This document shows, piece by piece, positions 50,313 through 59,398 of a stretch of 64,000 nt of DNA. Below the pieces are notes generated by a model, which saw nothing but the letters and a program-made list of their open reading frames with translations, had not been told where the DNA came from and did no database searches. Position 1 is the first letter of the stretch. Every line of letters starts with the position of its first letter. Origin of the DNA: Streptomyces sp. NRRL B-3428 (GTDB lineage Bacteria; Actinomycetota; Actinomycetes; Streptomycetales; Streptomycetaceae); the NCBI GenBank assembly GCA_000721375.1, contig JOGW01000012.1:124001-188000 (forward strand), read 5' to 3'. Position numbers and translations under genes: made by a program.

Positions 50313-50420
50313 GCAGGTCGGGAAACGGGCACCTCTGGCCATAGCGGTGGATTCTGGACAGGATGCGGTGCCGTCGGCGCAGGGGGCGATACGGAAGTGG
50401 AGCAGCGCAGATGTCGGACA

Positions 50421-50456
50421 GCCCGATCAGGTCTGACGGCCCGATCAGGTCTGACA
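50421..50456 (+). repeat. Two 18-bp direct repeats
   Basis: GCCCGATCAGGTCTGACG and the next 18 bases (one change) are tandem copies, with GCCCG of a third copy following. They stand just before the TetR gene's stop. Significance unknown. Confidence 0.7.
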
Positions 50457-50473
50457 GCCCGGACGGCGAGGGA

Positions 50474-51085
50474 TCAGCCGCGCGACCGGATCAGCCGGAC
50501 CGCGTCGAGGAGGGTCTTGCGCGCCGAGGCCGGTCCGTCCAGCTGGCCGGCGACCATCGCGCCGTCGTACAGCATCAGCAGGGCACCGGCCGCCGACTCC
50601 GGGGCCGGGTGACCGAGCTCGGTGAGCAAGTCGCGGAAGAGGGTGCGCTGCCACTCCCGGTGGGCTGTCACGAGGAGACGTACCGGGCTGTCCGCGTCCG
50701 GATACTCGGCCGCGGCGTTCATGAACGGCGACCCGCGAAAGCCGCGCTCGCGAGCGTGCTCGGCGATCGCCTCGAAAATCAGGTCGATGGCCTCGGCTGC
50801 CGGATGCGCGGCCGCCAACGGCTCTGCCACAGCCTTGTAGTAGGCGTCCTTGGTCTCCAGATAGGCCACGACCAGGTCGTCCTTGGCGGCGAAGTGCCGG
50901 TAGAAGGTCGCCTTGGTCACCGCGGCCTCGGAGATCAGCCGCTCCACACCGATCGCGCGCACACCCTCGTAGTAGAAGAGCCGCGACGCGGCCCGCACCA
51001 GGCGCTCACGCGGTGGCAGCGCCCGCTCGGCCTCGACGGTCGTGCGGGTGGCATCGGTGGTCTGCGCGGTGTCGCTCACCCCCAC
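50474..51085 (-). CDS. TetR-family transcriptional regulator
   Basis: A 203-aa TetR regulator. The N-terminal helix-turn-helix is RLVRAASRLFYYEGVRAIGVERLISEAAVTKATFYRHFAAKDDLVVAYL, and the C-terminal ligand domain includes AIDLIFEAIAEHARERGFRGSPFMNAAAEYPDADSPVRLLVTAHREWQRTLFRDLL (YcdC-like). The GTG at 51085 with GAGGG six bases upstream is preferred over the GTG at 51079. It is divergent from the SDR gene 85 bp away, the usual layout for a local repressor. The only clear palindrome of the right kind lies at 50289-50312. Confidence 0.92.
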   Translation of the reverse strand: MGVSDTAQTTDATRTTVEAERALPPRERLVRAASRLFYYEGVRAIGVERLISEAAVTKATFYRHFAAKDDLVVAYLETKDAYYKAVAEPLAAAHPAAEAIDLIFEAIAEHARERGFRGSPFMNAAAEYPDADSPVRLLVTAHREWQRTLFRDLLTELGHPAPESAAGALLMLYDGAMVAGQLDGPASARKTLLDAVRLIRSRG

Positions 51086-51170
51086 ATTGTGCCCTCGGCC
51101 ACGGCCTGAGCGGCGCTCACCCCCGTACGGCCCGCGACAACCGCGGCCGTCCCCAGAAAAGGAAACAAGC

Positions 51171-51932
51171 ATGACGCAGCGTCTTGAAGGAACCGTCGCC
51201 CTGGTCACGGGTGCGTCGAGCGGCATCGGCCACGCGACCGCGCTCGAGCTCGCCCGAGCGGGCGCCGCGGTGTCGCTGGTCGGCCGGCGTGAGGACCGGC
51301 TGACAAGCCTCGCGGCCGAGATCACCGATGCCGGCGGCACGGCCCTCGTCGTACCGGCCGACGTCACCGACGCACAGGCCGCCGCAGAGGCGGTCGAGCG
51401 CACGATCGAAGGCCTCGGCCGCCTGGACACCCTGGTCAACAACGCCGGTCTGATGCTGCTCGGCCCCGCGCCCGGTGCCGATATCGACGACTGGCGGCGC
51501 ATGATCGACATCAACCTGATGGGGCTGATGTACACCACTCACGCCGCCGTTCCCCACCTGGCCAAGGCCGCCGCCGACACCCCGCGCCGGGTCGCCGACA
51601 TCGTCAACGTCGGCTCCCTGTCCGGCCGTAACGCCTACGCCTTCCAGGCCGTGTACTGCGCCACCAAGTTCGGCGTCGGGGCGTTCAGCGAGTCGCTGCG
51701 CCAGGAGCTGGCGCGCCAGCACGTGCGGGTCTCGGTCGTGGAGCCGGGCAGCGTCGACACCGAACTGCGCAGCCACAACGCGGAGGCCGTTCAGCAGCAG
51801 CTCGCCGCCGTCATGGGCGACATCGAGCGGCTGCAGAGCCAGGACGTCGCCGAGACGGTCGGGTTCATCGTCACCCGCCCCCGGCACGTGGCCATCGCCG
51901 AACTCCTCGTCCGCCCCACCGAGCAGGTGTGA
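51171..51932 (+). CDS. Short-chain dehydrogenase/reductase
   Basis: A 253-aa classical SDR. NAD(P) binding is VALVTGASSGIGHATAL, then NNAGLMLLGP, the catalytic Ser region VNVGSLSGRNAYAF and YCATKFG (YxxxK, Tyr about 162). Substrate unknown; similar TetR-controlled SDRs act on quinones or aldehydes (family knowledge). The ATG at 51171 has AAAAGGAAAC upstream. GTGA overlap with the next gene (51929-51932) shows coupled translation with a small membrane protein. Confidence 0.92.
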   Translation: MTQRLEGTVALVTGASSGIGHATALELARAGAAVSLVGRREDRLTSLAAEITDAGGTALVVPADVTDAQAAAEAVERTIEGLGRLDTLVNNAGLMLLGPAPGADIDDWRRMIDINLMGLMYTTHAAVPHLAKAAADTPRRVADIVNVGSLSGRNAYAFQAVYCATKFGVGAFSESLRQELARQHVRVSVVEPGSVDTELRSHNAEAVQQQLAAVMGDIERLQSQDVAETVGFIVTRPRHVAIAELLVRPTEQV

Positions 51933-52414
51933 GGCCGGCCCTGCCCTCCGTCACGGCGACCGCCGTCGTCCGGATCTGTCTGCTGCTAGCGCTCTCCATC
52001 GCACTCGGGGACGGTCTGCGGCAGTGGCTTCAGGGGGACGCGACCGGCATGGCGGAGGCGGACAACGGCCATCGCTTCATGGCGGGCATCTATCTCGGCT
52101 GGGTCCCGCTGTTCTTCTGGGCGGCGGCGACCGTCCGCCGGCAGGGTGCGCTCGGGTACTTCCTGGCCGTGCCGGTCTTCCTCGGCGGTCTTGGCCGGCT
52201 GATCTCCTTCGCCCAGTACGGCGTTCCTGACCCGGCGTGGGTGTTCCTCGCCTCCGCCGGGCTCGAGTTCGCGCTGTCCTTCACCATCGTTGGCGCGCAC
52301 GTCACAGCCCTCCGCGTCAGGCGGGTGGCCGCCGTGGGGTCGGCCGTGGCCGATCCGCACCTGGGGAGAGGCGCGGGCCGGCCACGGACCGGGCTGGGGG
52401 TCAGCCGCCGCTGA
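51929..52414 (+). CDS. DUF4345-like small membrane protein
   Basis: A 161-aa protein with four hydrophobic helices (VVRICLLLALSIALGDGLRQW, FMAGIYLGWVPLFFWAAAT, GYFLAVPVFLGGLGRLISF, AWVFLASAGLEFALSFTIVGA). The NGHRFMAGIYLGW and GGLGRLISF blocks match DUF4345. It starts by GTGA overlap with the SDR gene, so TetR, SDR and DUF4345 form one regulated unit. Its last 14 bp overlap the end of the convergent GH12 gene. Confidence 0.85.
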   Translation: MRPALPSVTATAVVRICLLLALSIALGDGLRQWLQGDATGMAEADNGHRFMAGIYLGWVPLFFWAAATVRRQGALGYFLAVPVFLGGLGRLISFAQYGVPDPAWVFLASAGLEFALSFTIVGAHVTALRVRRVAAVGSAVADPHLGRGAGRPRTGLGVSRR

Positions 52415-53117
52415 CCGTCAGGTTGTTGGTGGCGAAGTTCAGGCCGCCGGCGGACGAGGTGATCTCATAGCCGAACTGGACGTCGCCGATGGTCTCGCTG
52501 CCGGACATCCAGCCCTTGGTGTGGGCGATCCAGTTCAGGATCTGCTTGACGTCCACGGTGCCGGAGCTGGAGTCGGTGGTCCGCAGGAAGGAGAAGACCT
52601 CGTTCGATCCGTTGGTGCCCTTGAAGACATTCCAGTTGTGGCCACCGAGCGTGACATTGCCCTGGTAGGAGCCGAGCGGGCCGACGGCTCCGTTGTAGTT
52701 GACCCAGAGCATGATCTCGTAGTCGTGGTCGGTGTCCCAGATGTCGTACGACGTGTTGTACGCGCCGGACGACGGGACGCTGACGTTGTAGTTACTGACC
52801 AGCGTGCCCAGGGAGTCGATCGATTTGTTGATCGCCTTCGTCGAGTTGGGGTACGACTTGATGCCGCCGGTGTTCGGATGGTCGGCCCACACTCCCCAGC
52901 TGGTACCGGAGTTGGCCCAGGTGCACTGGGCGCCCGCGCCGGAGCCCCAGATGTTGTTGTAGAGCGTGTAGCCGTTCAGGTTGGTGTTGCCCCACTGGTC
53001 GCACGTGCTCCAGACGGCAGCCGATGCGGGGGCGGCGGCGAGGCCGACGGTGGCTCCGAGAGCCATCGCGGGTGCCAGTACCGCCAGGCCGATCCTGCGT
53101 ATCGCGCTGTTTGCCAT
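52401..53117 (-). CDS. Secreted GH12 endo-glucanase/xyloglucanase
   Basis: A 238-aa GH12 enzyme with a Sec signal peptide (about 1-34, cleaved after SASA-like ASAA). Glu134 in YEIMLWVNY is the nucleophile and Glu218 in QFGYEIT the acid/base. GH12 enzymes hydrolyse beta-1,4-glucan chains, and several are xyloglucan-specific. No carbohydrate-binding module is present. The gene lies 37 bp behind the GH95 gene; the gap contains a partial copy of the palindrome found at 61192, with 10 of 14 bases and the central 8 intact. Confidence 0.93.
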   Translation of the reverse strand: MANSAIRRIGLAVLAPAMALGATVGLAAAPASAAVWSTCDQWGNTNLNGYTLYNNIWGSGAGAQCTWANSGTSWGVWADHPNTGGIKSYPNSTKAINKSIDSLGTLVSNYNVSVPSSGAYNTSYDIWDTDHDYEIMLWVNYNGAVGPLGSYQGNVTLGGHNWNVFKGTNGSNEVFSFLRTTDSSSGTVDVKQILNWIAHTKGWMSGSETIGDVQFGYEITSSAGGLNFATNNLTVSGG

Positions 53118-53154
53118 GGTGTCCCTTCATGGGTGGGGGGAAGCGAGAGAAGCG

Positions 53155-55389
53155 CTACCACGCCCCTCGGCCGAGGCTGAGGACGCGGTCCTCTCCGGCG
53201 ACGAGCTCGATCGGCTCGGCGTCGCCGGAAGAAGTCCTGAGGTCGATACGGACGGTGCGGTCCGGCTTGAGCACCGCCTTCAACAGGCCCGGCGCCCAGG
53301 TCAGTTCGACCTCGGCGCCGAAGCGCGTGCGTACGCCAGTGATCCGGCCCGTCGGCAGGGAGGCAGGGACCGCGGGCAGCAGGACAAGCCGCTCGGGTGT
53401 CGACTGGATGAGCATCTCGATCAGTACGGCGGGCAGGGTGTGTGCGGCGTCCGCGTTGTAGACGTGGCGGTTCGGGTAGTGCGCGCTCATCAGTGAGTCG
53501 TGGAAGAAGTCGCCGTCCAGGACCTGGCCGAGTGCGTGCGTCAGACGGTCCGTGTCCCGGAGCCGGGCCGCGATCAGGGCGTGGTGGAGGTGGCCGTGCG
53601 CCGAGTCGTTCTCGGCGCCGCGCAGTTCAAGGGCGCGACGGGCGGCAGTGGCGAGGGCGGGGGTGTCGTACGGGGTGATCTCGTCGAGCGGCCAGACGCC
53701 GTAGAGGTGGCTGAGATGACGATGGTCGTAGCTGTCCTCCAGGCCGGGCCAGGCCCACTCGGCCAGGGCGCCGTCGGCGTTGATCCGGTGCGGTGGCAGC
53801 CGGTCGGCGAGGGCGCGCCAGCGGTCGGCGTCCGGGCCCGGGTGGTAGTCGGCCGCCGTACGCAGTGCATGGCGGGCGGCCGAGAGGTCCATGGCCGCGT
53901 TGATCGCACCCCAACTGGCGTTCGCGGGGCGGTTCTCGGGTGAATAGGAGGGCACGACGACGAGGTGACCGTTGCCGTCGGTGCGGGTGAGGAAGTCCTC
54001 GTAGAAACGGGCCACTTCGGCGAGTGCGGCCGCGGTGCCCGGCGTACGTATGCCGTAAGTCTCGTCGTGGTCGACGAGCGGCTTGAGCAGCCAGTCGGCG
54101 CCCGCGGTCCACAGGTGCAGCGGATATTCACGGCTGTAGTGGTACGCGTGACCCGACTCACCGTCCGTGTGGGCCGGCGCGACCACACCCCGGGTGCCGT
54201 ACACCGCACGGGCGTTCTCGCGCCAGTCAGGCAACTGGCGCTCGATCAGCGCCGCATGCGCCCCGGTGACCTCGGGCAGACCGGCCGCCGCCGCGGATGA
54301 GGTCTGCAGGTTGAGGTTGGCGTCGTTGGTGAAGGCGCCGGCCCAGGCCGTGTCCCAGTCGCCGGTCCACAGACCGGTGAGCCGGGGCGGGAACAGTCCA
54401 CTGGCGGACAGCAGGTGGTAGCGGCCGGCCGCGAACAGGCGCTCCAGGAGCGCGGGATCGCGCGGGCGCTTCAGCAACTCCGAGCCCGGCAGCGCTCGTT
54501 CGGCCGCGCCCGCCGCCAGATCGAGGACGACACGCTCGTACGCGGGACGGTGCAGGGCGGTGTGACGGGCGAGGAGCTCGTCGTAGTCCGTGGGCAGGTC
54601 ACGCAGATCGCCTCCCACCTCGGACAGGTCGAGTTCACCCGTGTGCCGGCGGACCCGGGTCAGCAGAGTCACGGACCGGGCGCCCTCGACCTGCGCGCCG
54701 TTCTGGCCGAGGACGGTCGTGCCGCCGATGGCGGTCACGAGCGTGGCTCCGGTGAAGGCACGGTCGTCCCCGGTGAAGGTGCGGTCGCTCTCGGGATAGC
54801 GGGCTCGCAGGCTCAGGAGCGCGCCGTCGGCGGTGAGGACCGATCCGCGACCGACCCTCAGTCCGGAAGGGACACCGGGGAGATTGTGGTCCAGAGCGAT
54901 GTCGAGGGAGCCGCCGGGCGCCGTGACCTGCTGGACGATCACGTCGTCGGCGCGGGAGACGAAGACCCGACTGCTCCAGCCGCCGCACTCGCTGCGGACG
55001 ACGCCCGTGGGGAAGTCGACGGATCGGCGGTAGCGCCGTCCGTCGCCCCGCTCGCGTCGCAGCCGGATCCGGAAGGCCGGATGGAATGCCTGCGCCCACT
55101 GCATCGGGCGTCCGTCCGTGAAACTCTCCGCCGCACTCAGGTCGCCCGCGAGCAGGCGGTCCTGGAGGGCGGGGAGTTCGGCGGCCAACCGCGGGGGACG
55201 TCTGTCACTGCCGTTGGGCCGCACCAGGGTGTGATGGGTGACAACCACCCGTTCGTCGTTCGGGTCGCCGAACACGAGAGCGCCGTGATGGCCGTTGCCG
55301 CTGAGGAAGGCGTCCTCCCAACGGGCGGCCGGCTGCGGTTCCCAGGTGCCGTGGACGGGTGACGTGCCATGCGGCGGCTTCGTCGTCAT
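53155..55389 (-). CDS. GH95-family glycoside hydrolase (alpha-L-fucosidase/galactosidase type)
   Basis: A 744-aa GH95-like enzyme: an N-terminal beta domain (ARWEDAFLSGNGHHGALVFG, VVVTHHTLVRPNGSDRRPP), then the (alpha/alpha)6 barrel (GLFPPRLTGLWTGDWDTAWAGAFTNDANLNLQTSS, YSPENRP, HRHLSHLYGVWPLDEI, NADAAHTLPAVLIEML). No signal peptide, so it is cytoplasmic and would act on imported oligosaccharides. GH95 members release alpha-1,2-linked L-fucose or galactose. ATGA overlap with the GH42 gene (55386-55389) shows they are made together. Confidence 0.88.
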   Translation of the reverse strand: MTTKPPHGTSPVHGTWEPQPAARWEDAFLSGNGHHGALVFGDPNDERVVVTHHTLVRPNGSDRRPPRLAAELPALQDRLLAGDLSAAESFTDGRPMQWAQAFHPAFRIRLRRERGDGRRYRRSVDFPTGVVRSECGGWSSRVFVSRADDVIVQQVTAPGGSLDIALDHNLPGVPSGLRVGRGSVLTADGALLSLRARYPESDRTFTGDDRAFTGATLVTAIGGTTVLGQNGAQVEGARSVTLLTRVRRHTGELDLSEVGGDLRDLPTDYDELLARHTALHRPAYERVVLDLAAGAAERALPGSELLKRPRDPALLERLFAAGRYHLLSASGLFPPRLTGLWTGDWDTAWAGAFTNDANLNLQTSSAAAAGLPEVTGAHAALIERQLPDWRENARAVYGTRGVVAPAHTDGESGHAYHYSREYPLHLWTAGADWLLKPLVDHDETYGIRTPGTAAALAEVARFYEDFLTRTDGNGHLVVVPSYSPENRPANASWGAINAAMDLSAARHALRTAADYHPGPDADRWRALADRLPPHRINADGALAEWAWPGLEDSYDHRHLSHLYGVWPLDEITPYDTPALATAARRALELRGAENDSAHGHLHHALIAARLRDTDRLTHALGQVLDGDFFHDSLMSAHYPNRHVYNADAAHTLPAVLIEMLIQSTPERLVLLPAVPASLPTGRITGVRTRFGAEVELTWAPGLLKAVLKPDRTVRIDLRTSSGDAEPIELVAGEDRVLSLGRGAW

Positions 55390-57353
55390 GGCCGCAGCAC
55401 CGCCACCCCGTAGCGGCCGAGTGTGACCTGGTCCGTGACGGACTCCCCCGTGAGCAGATCGCGGTGGGCTCCGGGCACCTCCACGGTCACCGGCTCGCGT
55501 CCGTGGTTCAGGACGAAGAGCACCTCACCCCTGCGTACGGCCTCGACCTGATCGGGAAGGCCGTCGAGCACCGGACGTGCACCGGCGTCGAGGGCGATAC
55601 GGGACAGCAGGTCGCACAGCTCCGACGGCTCGGGCAGCGTGGAGACGTACCAGGCGCGCCCCTTCCTCAACACCGCCGGGAGGGCGTCGAGTTCACCGCC
55701 CTTGTACGGGACGGTCTCGTCCGCCGTCCCGTCGGCCTCCAGCTCCTCCGACCACAAGGTGCCGCGGAACCCCTCGCAGCCGACGGTCTCCCCCGGGTCC
55801 AGCGGCCACCACTCGTGCAGCGTGCGGATACCGAACAGCTCGCGCAGCCGGGAGTCCATGCCGCCGGGGCGTACCCGGTCGTCCTCGTCGGCGACGCCGG
55901 TGAGGAAACCGCAGACGAGCGTGCCGCCCTTACGGACGTACGCGAGAAGATTCTCGATCGCCGCGTCCGTGAGCAGGTACGACTGCGGTACGACGACGAG
56001 CCGGTACGCGGACAGGTCGTGCTCGGGGTGGGCGAAGTCCGTGATGAGGTGTGCCTGCCACAGGGCGCGGTGCCAGGCCGTGAGGACCTCCGCGTGGTCG
56101 ACCTGCCGGGACAGGGCGCCGTCCTGGTCGGCGGCCCACCAGGCGTTCCAGTCGTGCAGGATCGCCACCTCGGCGGTGCTGTGCCGGCCCACGACCTCGG
56201 GGGCGATCCGGGCGAGCTCCGCGCCGACCTGCTTGACCTCCTGGAAGGTACGGCCCTGCTCCCCCGCGTGGCTGAGCATCCCGGAATGGAACTTCTCGGC
56301 TCCCTGCCGTGACTGCCGCCACTGGAAGTAGCAGACGGCGTCCGCTCCTCGGGCCACCGCCTGAAGGGACCAGAGTCGGTTGAGCCCGCGGGGCTTGGGG
56401 TGGTTCACGCCCCGCCAGTTGACCGGCCCGGCGGCCTGCTCCATGAGCATCCACGGTCCGCGCGCCTGGGAGCGGGTCATGTCCTGGACGAGCGCTCCGC
56501 TTTGAGCGCCCAGCGGGTCGGCCGCATCCGGGTAGATGTCGACGGAGACGACATCCTCCTCCTCGGCCCAGCGCCAGGCGTCCTGCCCCCGCCACAGCGG
56601 CATGAAGTTGCTGGTGACCGGGGTGTGCGGGGAGTGGCGCCGGACGATGTCCCGCTCGGCGACGTAGCACTCCAGGAGCATGTCGGAGGTGAAGCGACGG
56701 AAGTCGAGCACCTGGCTGGAGTTGCGCATGTAGTGCGGGGTCCGGGGCGGCAGGATGCCCTCCCAGGTGTCGTAGCCCTGGCTCCAGAAGGCCGTTCCCC
56801 AGGCCTCGTTGAGCGCTTCGAGGCCGGCGTACTTCTCGCGCAGCCAGCGGCGGAAGGCGGCTGCGGCCTCGTCGCCGTAGTCGAAGGTGCAGTACTCGTT
56901 GTTGATGTGCCACATGGTCAGGGCCGGGTGACTGCCGTAGCGGGCGGCCAGGTCCTCGGTGATGGCGGCGGCGTAGCGCCGGTAGCCGGCGCTGGAGTGC
57001 GAGAAGTGCTGGCGTCCGCCCCACCACTCGGTGCGCCCGTCCTCGGTGACCGGCAGGGTGTCGGGGTGCAGCCGGCCCAGCCAGGGCGGGGGCGAGGAGG
57101 TCGGGGTGGCGAGGACGACACCGATGCCGTTCTCGTGCATCAGGTCCATCAGGGTGTCCAGCCAGCCGAACTCCCGCGCGCCGGGCTCCGGTTCGAGTTT
57201 CGACCAGGAGAAGACGCCGAGGGTGACCGAGTTGACCCCGGCCTCCTTCATCAGACGGACGTCCTCGTACCAGGTCTCCTCGGGCCACTGCTCGGGGTTG
57301 TAGTCGCCGCCGAACAGCAGACGGCCTTGTGCGGCGTCACTCAGGTCGGGCAT
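55386..57353 (-). CDS. GH42 beta-galactosidase
   Basis: A 655-aa GH42 enzyme. FGGDYNPEQWP opens the barrel, Glu153 in WHINNEYC is the acid/base and Glu305 in LMEQAAGP the nucleophile. The trimerisation domain (VVPQSYLLTDAAIENLLAYVRKGGTLVCGF) and the small C-terminal domain are complete. It is cytoplasmic (no signal). It should remove beta-galactosyl residues, and with GH95 could take apart fucosyl-galactosyl side chains. The next gene upstream is the second permease gene, 78 bp away. Confidence 0.95.
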   Translation of the reverse strand: MPDLSDAAQGRLLFGGDYNPEQWPEETWYEDVRLMKEAGVNSVTLGVFSWSKLEPEPGAREFGWLDTLMDLMHENGIGVVLATPTSSPPPWLGRLHPDTLPVTEDGRTEWWGGRQHFSHSSAGYRRYAAAITEDLAARYGSHPALTMWHINNEYCTFDYGDEAAAAFRRWLREKYAGLEALNEAWGTAFWSQGYDTWEGILPPRTPHYMRNSSQVLDFRRFTSDMLLECYVAERDIVRRHSPHTPVTSNFMPLWRGQDAWRWAEEEDVVSVDIYPDAADPLGAQSGALVQDMTRSQARGPWMLMEQAAGPVNWRGVNHPKPRGLNRLWSLQAVARGADAVCYFQWRQSRQGAEKFHSGMLSHAGEQGRTFQEVKQVGAELARIAPEVVGRHSTAEVAILHDWNAWWAADQDGALSRQVDHAEVLTAWHRALWQAHLITDFAHPEHDLSAYRLVVVPQSYLLTDAAIENLLAYVRKGGTLVCGFLTGVADEDDRVRPGGMDSRLRELFGIRTLHEWWPLDPGETVGCEGFRGTLWSEELEADGTADETVPYKGGELDALPAVLRKGRAWYVSTLPEPSELCDLLSRIALDAGARPVLDGLPDQVEAVRRGEVLFVLNHGREPVTVEVPGAHRDLLTGESVTDQVTLGRYGVAVLRP

Positions 57354-57431
57354 GACGTACCTCTGTCATCACGAAGGGGAGGTCGAGCTGGGAGCAGGCG
57401 GCCTGTGACGAGCTCCGTGGCAAAGGGGGCT

Positions 57432-58358
57432 TCAGCCCTTGACGGCCCCGGTGAGCATGCCCTTCTTGAAGTGCCGCTGGACGAAGGGGGAAGCGACTGC
57501 CACGGGGATCAGGGCGAGGACCATGACGGCCATCTGGAGGCCGAGCGCGGACAGTTCACCTGTCCGTACGGCCTGCTGCAGGCCGGCCGGCGATTCGCTG
57601 TGCCGCTGCACCAGCTGAATGAGCACGTTCTGCAGCGGGAACATCTGCTGGTCGTTGAGGTAGAGGGAGGCGTTGAACCAGGCGCTCCAGTACCCCACCG
57701 CGTAGAAGAGCGAGACGACGGCGAGCACGGCTCGCGACAGCGGCATGATGATGGTGAGCAGGATGCGCAGATCTCCGGCTCCGTCGATACGGGCCGACTC
57801 GGTCAGCTCCGGTGAGATCCCCATGAAGAAGGCCCGCAGGACGAGGATGTTGAAGACGCTCACCGCGCTCGGCAGGATCAGCGAGAGATAGGTGTCGGTC
57901 AGGCCGAGCGACTGCACCAGCAGATACGTCGGGATGAGACCGGCACCGAAGAACATCGTCGCCATCAGCGTCATCAGGAAGAACCGATGGCCGAGACTGC
58001 CGCGGCGGGACAGCCCGTACGCCGCCAGCACCGACACCGCCATCGAGAACACGGTGCCGGCCAGGGTGACGCCGATCGACACCATGATGGCCCGGCTGAC
58101 CTGGCCGCCGCCGAGCAGCTCCGTGTAGTTGACGAAGGTGATGCCCCTGGGAATCACCACAAGCCCGCCGACCTGGTCGATCACCGGTTTCGGGGAGAGG
58201 CTGGTGACGATGACGATCCACAGCGGACCGAGCACGCCCAGGCAGCACAGGGTGAGGAAGAGACCCTTCGTGGTGAGACCGGCCTTGCCGGGGGTCTCCT
58301 CCCACACCGGCCGCTGCGGCGCCTTGAGGCTTCGGATCAACTGCGTGTTGAGGCTCAT
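57432..58358 (-). CDS. Sugar ABC transporter permease (second)
   Basis: A 308-aa permease with six hydrophobic segments and the EAA loop (ESARIDGAGDLRILLTIIMPLSRAVLAVVSLFYAVGYWSAWFNA). It is of the CUT1/lipoprotein-type system (YtcP/LplC-like). The start overlaps the first permease gene as ATGA (58355-58358). It works with the substrate-binding protein encoded upstream; the ATPase is not in the operon and is probably a shared MsiK-like protein elsewhere (family knowledge for Streptomyces). Confidence 0.93.
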   Translation of the reverse strand: MSLNTQLIRSLKAPQRPVWEETPGKAGLTTKGLFLTLCCLGVLGPLWIVIVTSLSPKPVIDQVGGLVVIPRGITFVNYTELLGGGQVSRAIMVSIGVTLAGTVFSMAVSVLAAYGLSRRGSLGHRFFLMTLMATMFFGAGLIPTYLLVQSLGLTDTYLSLILPSAVSVFNILVLRAFFMGISPELTESARIDGAGDLRILLTIIMPLSRAVLAVVSLFYAVGYWSAWFNASLYLNDQQMFPLQNVLIQLVQRHSESPAGLQQAVRTGELSALGLQMAVMVLALIPVAVASPFVQRHFKKGMLTGAVKG

Positions 58359-59398
58359 TTCTGGTACACCCCCTGCTCGCCGAGGAGATGGGCGAACTTG
58401 TTCGCGGCAAGGACGAGACAGATGCCGATGACGCCCTTCACCAGGCCGACCGCGGCCGCGTAGCTGAAGTCGCCGTTCTGGATGCCCATGTTCCACACGT
58501 AGGTGTCGAGCACCTCGCTGGCTCCCGCGCCCACGGCGTCGCGCTGGAGCAGGAACTGTTCGAAGCCGACGGACAGTGCGTCGCCCACTCGCAGCACCAA
58601 CAGGAGCGCGATCACCGGGCGCAGCGCGGGCAGCGTGACATGCCACATACGGCGCCAGCGGCCCGCCCCGTCCATGGCGGCGGCCTCGTACAGATCGGTG
58701 GAGACGGCCGAGAGCGCGGCGAGGAAGACGATGATGCCCCAGCCCGCGTCCTTCCAGACGGACTGCGCCGTGACGAGGAACTTGAAGAATCCGGGGTCGG
58801 TCATCAGATCGAACCCGCTCCAGCCGTGGTCCTCCAGGGTCTGCGCGATGATGCCCGCGCCGCCGAGAACCTGCTGGAAGACGGTGACGACAAGCACCCA
58901 CGAGAAGAAGTGCGGGAGGTACATGATCGCCTGCGCCACGGCCCGCACCCGGGGCCTGACCACACTGTTGATGAGCAGCGCGAGCGCGATCGGGACCGGG
59001 AAGAACAGCGCCAGTTGAAGGACGAAGAGCACGAGCGTGTTCTGCACCGCGTCCCAGAACAGCGGGTCGTCCACCATCCGCGTGAACTGCTCCAGGCCCA
59101 CCCAGGGGCTGTGGAAGATCGCGGTCACACCATTGCTGGAGACGTACGGATCGTAGTCCTGGAAGGCGACCACGTTGCCGAGCAGCGGTACGTAGTTGAA
59201 GACAAGAAGCAGCAGTACCGCCGGGAGCGTCATCAGGATCAGCATCCGGTCCCGGCGCAGCCGGATCCGCCAGGGGATCCGGCCGCCGGGGGCGCGCTGC
59301 TTCGTGGGAGCCGCGGTCCGGACGAGTGCGGCCACCGGTTCCTCGACGGCCGCCGCGGGACGGGTGCCGTCGGGCCTGCTCCCCGCCGTGAGAGACAT
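58355..59398 (-). CDS. Sugar ABC transporter permease (first)
   Basis: A 347-aa permease (LplB/YteP-like) with a Pro/Ala-rich N-terminal extension before the first helix (MLILMTLPAVLLLLVFNYVPLLGNVVAFQDYDPY) and the EAA loop YEAAAMDGAGRWRRMWHVTLPALRPVIALLLVLR. It starts at the ATG at 59396-59398, one base overlapping the stop of the binding-protein gene, so translation is coupled. Confidence 0.93.
   Translation of the reverse strand: MSLTAGSRPDGTRPAAAVEEPVAALVRTAAPTKQRAPGGRIPWRIRLRRDRMLILMTLPAVLLLLVFNYVPLLGNVVAFQDYDPYVSSNGVTAIFHSPWVGLEQFTRMVDDPLFWDAVQNTLVLFVLQLALFFPVPIALALLINSVVRPRVRAVAQAIMYLPHFFSWVLVVTVFQQVLGGAGIIAQTLEDHGWSGFDLMTDPGFFKFLVTAQSVWKDAGWGIIVFLAALSAVSTDLYEAAAMDGAGRWRRMWHVTLPALRPVIALLLVLRVGDALSVGFEQFLLQRDAVGAGASEVLDTYVWNMGIQNGDFSYAAAVGLVKGVIGICLVLAANKFAHLLGEQGVYQK

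Larger units (their letters stand above)
50014..50473. other. 460-bp region without a convincing gene; one small reading frame, terminators and an operator
   Basis: A 37-codon frame at 50075-50188 (MSDPANEGHCGNLIHEIAAL...) could be a gene remnant, but it has no clear ribosome-binding site. The rest holds the two hairpins, the TetR-type palindrome and an 18-bp direct repeat listed separately. Nothing downstream of the palindrome on either strand reads as an intact target gene before the TetR gene. Confidence 0.5.
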